NCBI RefSeq assembly: GCF_014195585.1
Contig: NZ_JACICA010000006.1
Coordinates: forward strand, 62,001-126,000
Reading direction: 5' to 3'
Origin: Alloprevotella rava
GTDB taxonomy: Bacteria > Bacteroidota > Bacteroidia > Bacteroidales > Bacteroidaceae
Length of the DNA: 64,000 nt
Positions within the stretch are counted from its first letter, which is position 1, and each line of letters opens with the position of its first letter. Below the pieces are notes generated by a model that saw only the letters and a list, made by a program, of their open reading frames with translations, was not told the origin of the DNA and did no database searches. This document shows, piece after piece, positions 61,376 to 64,000 of this stretch. The translations under genes were made by a program, and so were the position numbers.

Positions 61376-62448
61376 TCTTCTATATTCTGATTCTTTCTGT
61401 TCTTCTTTTATTAAAGAATAAATACATACTCCCTATATTCGTTATACTTGTTGGTGGAGTTTGCGCTATCAGATATAACGTTGGATACGATTATTCAAAC
61501 TATCTAACTATAATTTTAGGACACAACACTTACGATGCAGAATTTGACAGATTTGAGCCGCTAAGCAGATTTCTTATTTTATCATCAAGAAAACTACATT
61601 TTTCACAATTATTCTTTATCATCACATCACTCGTAATAATTGGTTCTACCGCTTTCTTCATAAAAAGAGAATCGATGAACAAAAAAATATCCATATTGAT
61701 CTTTATGAGTCTCCCTTTATTTTTTTGGGCCTCATTATCAATTATCCGACAAATGTGTGCCGTATCCTTAGGTACAATCTATTTTATATACTTATTTCAA
61801 AATAAATATATCAAAGCCTCTATCCCTTTAATACTAGCCATATTATTTCATTCCTCAGCATGGATTCTTTTACTTGCAATCATCATAAAACGAATTCATC
61901 TAAATAATAAAAAGATCGTATTCTTTTATATTTTATCTTTTTTCCTATACATTTTAATTCCTTTATTCTTGAGAATAAATACTGGAGTTTCATTCATCGA
62001 AAGAGCTCATTTTTTTATGATGAGTACCGAAGAATTAAAAGGATATAAAGGATTGTTTTACCTAGTAAATTTCATTTTTATTTTTCTCTTGTTTATATTA
62101 AAGAAACACTTAAATAATGAAGATGAAAACAAAGAGAAATTAGCATACTATTTTAAACTATTCGTAACTGGTACGATTATTTATAATATTTTTAGTCCCT
62201 TTGCTACACTCGGTGGTAGACTTTCAACCTTTTATCTGATAACACTCATTATTATCCTTCCTAATATTATTGAAATCTCCAATAATAAGATAGTTAAATA
62301 CTTAACTTACATATTCTCCTGTATTATATTTGTATACACAATCTGGTTAGCATCATCGTCATATCAAAAAGGATTAACTATAAAGGATCCTTATTGCCCA
62401 TATCGCACATTTTTATCAAATCAAAAGGAATATTATAATGCCTGGTAA
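61372..62448 (+). CDS. EpsG-family (Wzy-like) polymerase of the second cluster
   Basis: The 358-residue membrane protein has about ten hydrophobic segments. EpsG-type features are CAIRYNVGYDYSNYLTIILG in the first loop, RFEPLSRFLILSSRKLHFSQ, SIIRQMCAVSLGTIYFIYLF and AILFHSSAWILLLAI. It would link the repeat units of the second glycan on the periplasmic side. It overlaps the preceding gene by 4 bp and the next by 11 bp, so the three genes are translationally coupled. The A+T content is very high. Confidence 0.85.
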   Translation: MIFYILILSVLLLLKNKYILPIFVILVGGVCAIRYNVGYDYSNYLTIILGHNTYDAEFDRFEPLSRFLILSSRKLHFSQLFFIITSLVIIGSTAFFIKRESMNKKISILIFMSLPLFFWASLSIIRQMCAVSLGTIYFIYLFQNKYIKASIPLILAILFHSSAWILLLAIIIKRIHLNNKKIVFFYILSFFLYILIPLFLRINTGVSFIERAHFFMMSTEELKGYKGLFYLVNFIFIFLLFILKKHLNNEDENKEKLAYYFKLFVTGTIIYNIFSPFATLGGRLSTFYLITLIIILPNIIEISNNKIVKYLTYIFSCIIFVYTIWLASSSYQKGLTIKDPYCPYRTFLSNQKEYYNAW

Positions 62449-63253
62449 AAAAATTGAAATATCAGTAATTATACCTACTTATAAACCTAAAGATTATATT
62501 TTTACTTGCCTAGAATCACTTTCTAGACAAACATTGTCCTCAAAAAAAATTGAAATAATTATAGTTCTAAATGGCTGCAATGAGCCTTTTTATACTAAAA
62601 TCAATAATTTTATAGAGGCACATAAAGATTCTAATTTTATCTTATTACATACAGAAACACCAGGTGTTTCAAATGCAAGAAATATTGCACTAAAACGTGC
62701 CAAAGGGCGTTTCATCACTTTTATTGATGATGACGACTATATTTCAGACTGTTACTTACAAGAACTATTAGAAATCAGTGATAATGAAACTATAGGGTTA
62801 TGTCGTCCTATTGCCTTTTATGATGGTGAAAACAAGGAACTTTCATATCGTATAACAAAAGTCTTTGACAAATATGCAGATGGAAAGAAACATAATTTTC
62901 AAATCGCAAGAAAATTTTTTTCTGGGCCATGTATGAAACTCATCGCAAAAGATATCATCCAAGATAGGCAATTTAATACAACGTTCAAAAATGGAGAAGA
63001 TAGCCTTTTCATGTTTGAAATTTCAGATAAATTTAGATTCATAAAATTTTCTTCCCCTAATGCTATATACTACAGACGTTATAGAACCAATAGTGCATCA
63101 ACCAAAAAACGTTCTTATAAAAAACGTATCTTTAATGCTTCCAGACTCATTCTTGCAGAATCTAAACTTTACTTCACTTCGTTTAAAACTTATAGTACTA
63201 AGTTTTATTTCACCAGAATTTTAGGTGCAATAAAAGCCATTTTTTTAGGATAA
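62438..63253 (+). CDS. Glycosyltransferase family 2
   Basis: The 271-residue GT-A enzyme has the standard start VIIPTYKPKDYIFTCLESLS, the middle TETPGVSNARNIALKRAKGR and the metal-binding FIDDDDYISDCY (about residue 100). KNGEDSLFMFEISDKF is the usual catalytic-base region. The N-terminus overlaps the polymerase by 11 bp, a normal arrangement here. It is a cytoplasmic enzyme for the second repeat unit. Specificity is unknown. Confidence 0.92.
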   Translation: MPGKKIEISVIIPTYKPKDYIFTCLESLSRQTLSSKKIEIIIVLNGCNEPFYTKINNFIEAHKDSNFILLHTETPGVSNARNIALKRAKGRFITFIDDDDYISDCYLQELLEISDNETIGLCRPIAFYDGENKELSYRITKVFDKYADGKKHNFQIARKFFSGPCMKLIAKDIIQDRQFNTTFKNGEDSLFMFEISDKFRFIKFSSPNAIYYRRYRTNSASTKKRSYKKRIFNASRLILAESKLYFTSFKTYSTKFYFTRILGAIKAIFLG

Positions 63254-63259
63254 ACAACT

Positions 63260-64000
63260 ATGAGAATACTCTTTCTTACTGATAACTTTCCTCCAGAAGT
63301 CAATGCCCCTGCCACTCGTACTTTTGAGCATTGCCAAGAATGGGTTAAAGCAGGCGCTGAGGTAACTATAATCACAGGAGAACCTAATTTTCCACAAGGA
63401 AAAGTTTACGCTGGTTACAAGAATCAATTCTATAAAAAAGAAACTATCAATGGAATAAAAGTAATTCGAGTGTGGACTTATATAGTTCCAAATAAAGGAA
63501 TACTTAAGCGCACACTTGATTTTATCAGTTTCTCCATTACTTCTTTCTTTGCAGGGCTTTTTCAGAAGGCAGATATAATAATTGCCACGTCTCCTCAATT
63601 TTTCACAGCATTAAGTGCTCGAACTTTACACTTTTGGAAACACACTCCTTGGATCATGGAGGTACGAGATTTATGGCCCGAAAGCATTAAGACTGTTGGT
63701 GCCATAAAACAAGGGAAAATTATTCGCTATTGGGAATGGCAAGAAGAAAGATGCTACAACTCAGCTAAGAAAATTGTAGTAGTCACAGATACTTTCAAAA
63801 AGAAACTAATTGAAAGAGGATTTCCAGAAAACAAAATTGAAGTAATCAAAAACGGTGTCAATCTTGATCTTTTCAAGCCAATCAGAAAAGATCAAGAATT
63901 GTTAGACAAACTTGGACTAAGAGACAAAAAGATTATCGGATATATCGGAACACATGGTATGGCACATAAACTTGATTTCATCCTTAGATGTGCCAAAAAC
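63260..64000 (+). CDS. Glycosyltransferase, GT4-like (WbuB type), incomplete at the window end
   Basis: The frame is open from the ATG at 63260 to the end of the window (247 codons). It begins ILFLTDNFPPEVNAPATRTF, has EVTIITGEPNFPQGKVYAGY, ATSPQFFTALSARTL, MEVRDLWPESIKTVGAI and VIKNGVNLDLFKP, then KKIIGYIGTHGMAHKLDFIL at the start of the C-terminal lobe. The DLWPESI and GYIGTHG motifs are those of the WbuB-like branch of GT4, which often adds an N-acetylfucosamine-type sugar. The donor site lies beyond the window, so the call rests on the N-terminal two-thirds. Confidence 0.9.
   Translation, partial: MRILFLTDNFPPEVNAPATRTFEHCQEWVKAGAEVTIITGEPNFPQGKVYAGYKNQFYKKETINGIKVIRVWTYIVPNKGILKRTLDFISFSITSFFAGLFQKADIIIATSPQFFTALSARTLHFWKHTPWIMEVRDLWPESIKTVGAIKQGKIIRYWEWQEERCYNSAKKIVVVTDTFKKKLIERGFPENKIEVIKNGVNLDLFKPIRKDQELLDKLGLRDKKIIGYIGTHGMAHKLDFILRCAKN

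Noticed and set aside
1-64000. tRNA, rRNA, integrase, transposase and UpxY/UpxZ genes
   Set aside because: I looked for cloverleaf stems, rRNA core sequences and the protein motifs of these families and recognised none.

Overview
This window is chromosomal DNA from a member of the Bacteroidales, most likely a Prevotellaceae-type organism. The evidence is the Bacteroidetes promoter form TTTG-N19/20-TAnnTTTGC in front of many genes, a SusC/RagA-type TonB receptor with an N-terminal carboxypeptidase-like domain, DUF4876 and DUF6850 proteins, C-terminal type IX secretion (T9SS) sorting domains, a DUF4294 protein, and Skp/OmpH next to murI. No rRNA, tRNA, CRISPR array, integrase or transposase was recognised.

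Layout. 1-13.9 kb is mainly core: prmC and ribD (divergent), a small secreted protein, an SLC13 transporter, skp-like and murI, a trio of small secreted T9SS-type proteins including an SGNH hydrolase, rnr, DUF4294, manA and a CD225-like membrane protein. 13.9-23.5 kb is one operon of TonB receptor, a DUF4876 protein split over two genes with a short T9SS-type protein between them, a DUF6850 barrel and a large periplasmic M16 peptidase. It resembles TonB-receptor/M16 protein-import systems. 23.6-26.3 kb holds an A+T-rich TlpA-like thioredoxin and a DKNYY protein. 26.4-46.4 kb is a Wzx/Wzy polysaccharide cluster: flippase, a MenD-like ThDP enzyme with an SDR, pyruvyl transferase, many glycosyltransferases (one broken by a single TGA), polymerase, and a bacillosamine-type set of dehydratase, aminotransferase, GNAT and small phosphoglycosyltransferase. 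47.2-64 kb is a second cluster: a WecA-like initiator, a DUF559 insertion-like unit, a FucP-type transporter, a LicC-PLP fusion, an opine-dehydrogenase-like enzyme, LicD, an acyltransferase, WecB/WecC (ManNAcA), and a second flippase, polymerase and further glycosyltransferases. The last gene runs off the end.

The most unusual signal is intergenic. Eight separate spacers carry arrays of a CCTTATTG/CAATAAGG octamer. In every array one particular T:A base pair of the octamer recurs exactly every 21 bp, whichever way each octamer points. I know of no description of this element. Two polysaccharide-locus spacers (31.9-32.4 and 53.3-53.9 kb) combine such an array with a 70-bp palindrome (TTCATCCCCGAA ends) and a ~190-bp set of inverted GTTGTCAC sites, giving two related composite units that bound a 21-kb block. 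The most interesting gene set is the LicC-PLP fusion, opine-dehydrogenase-like enzyme and LicD. By family logic it could make a CDP-activated amino-alcohol, N-alkylate it, and attach it to a surface glycan.
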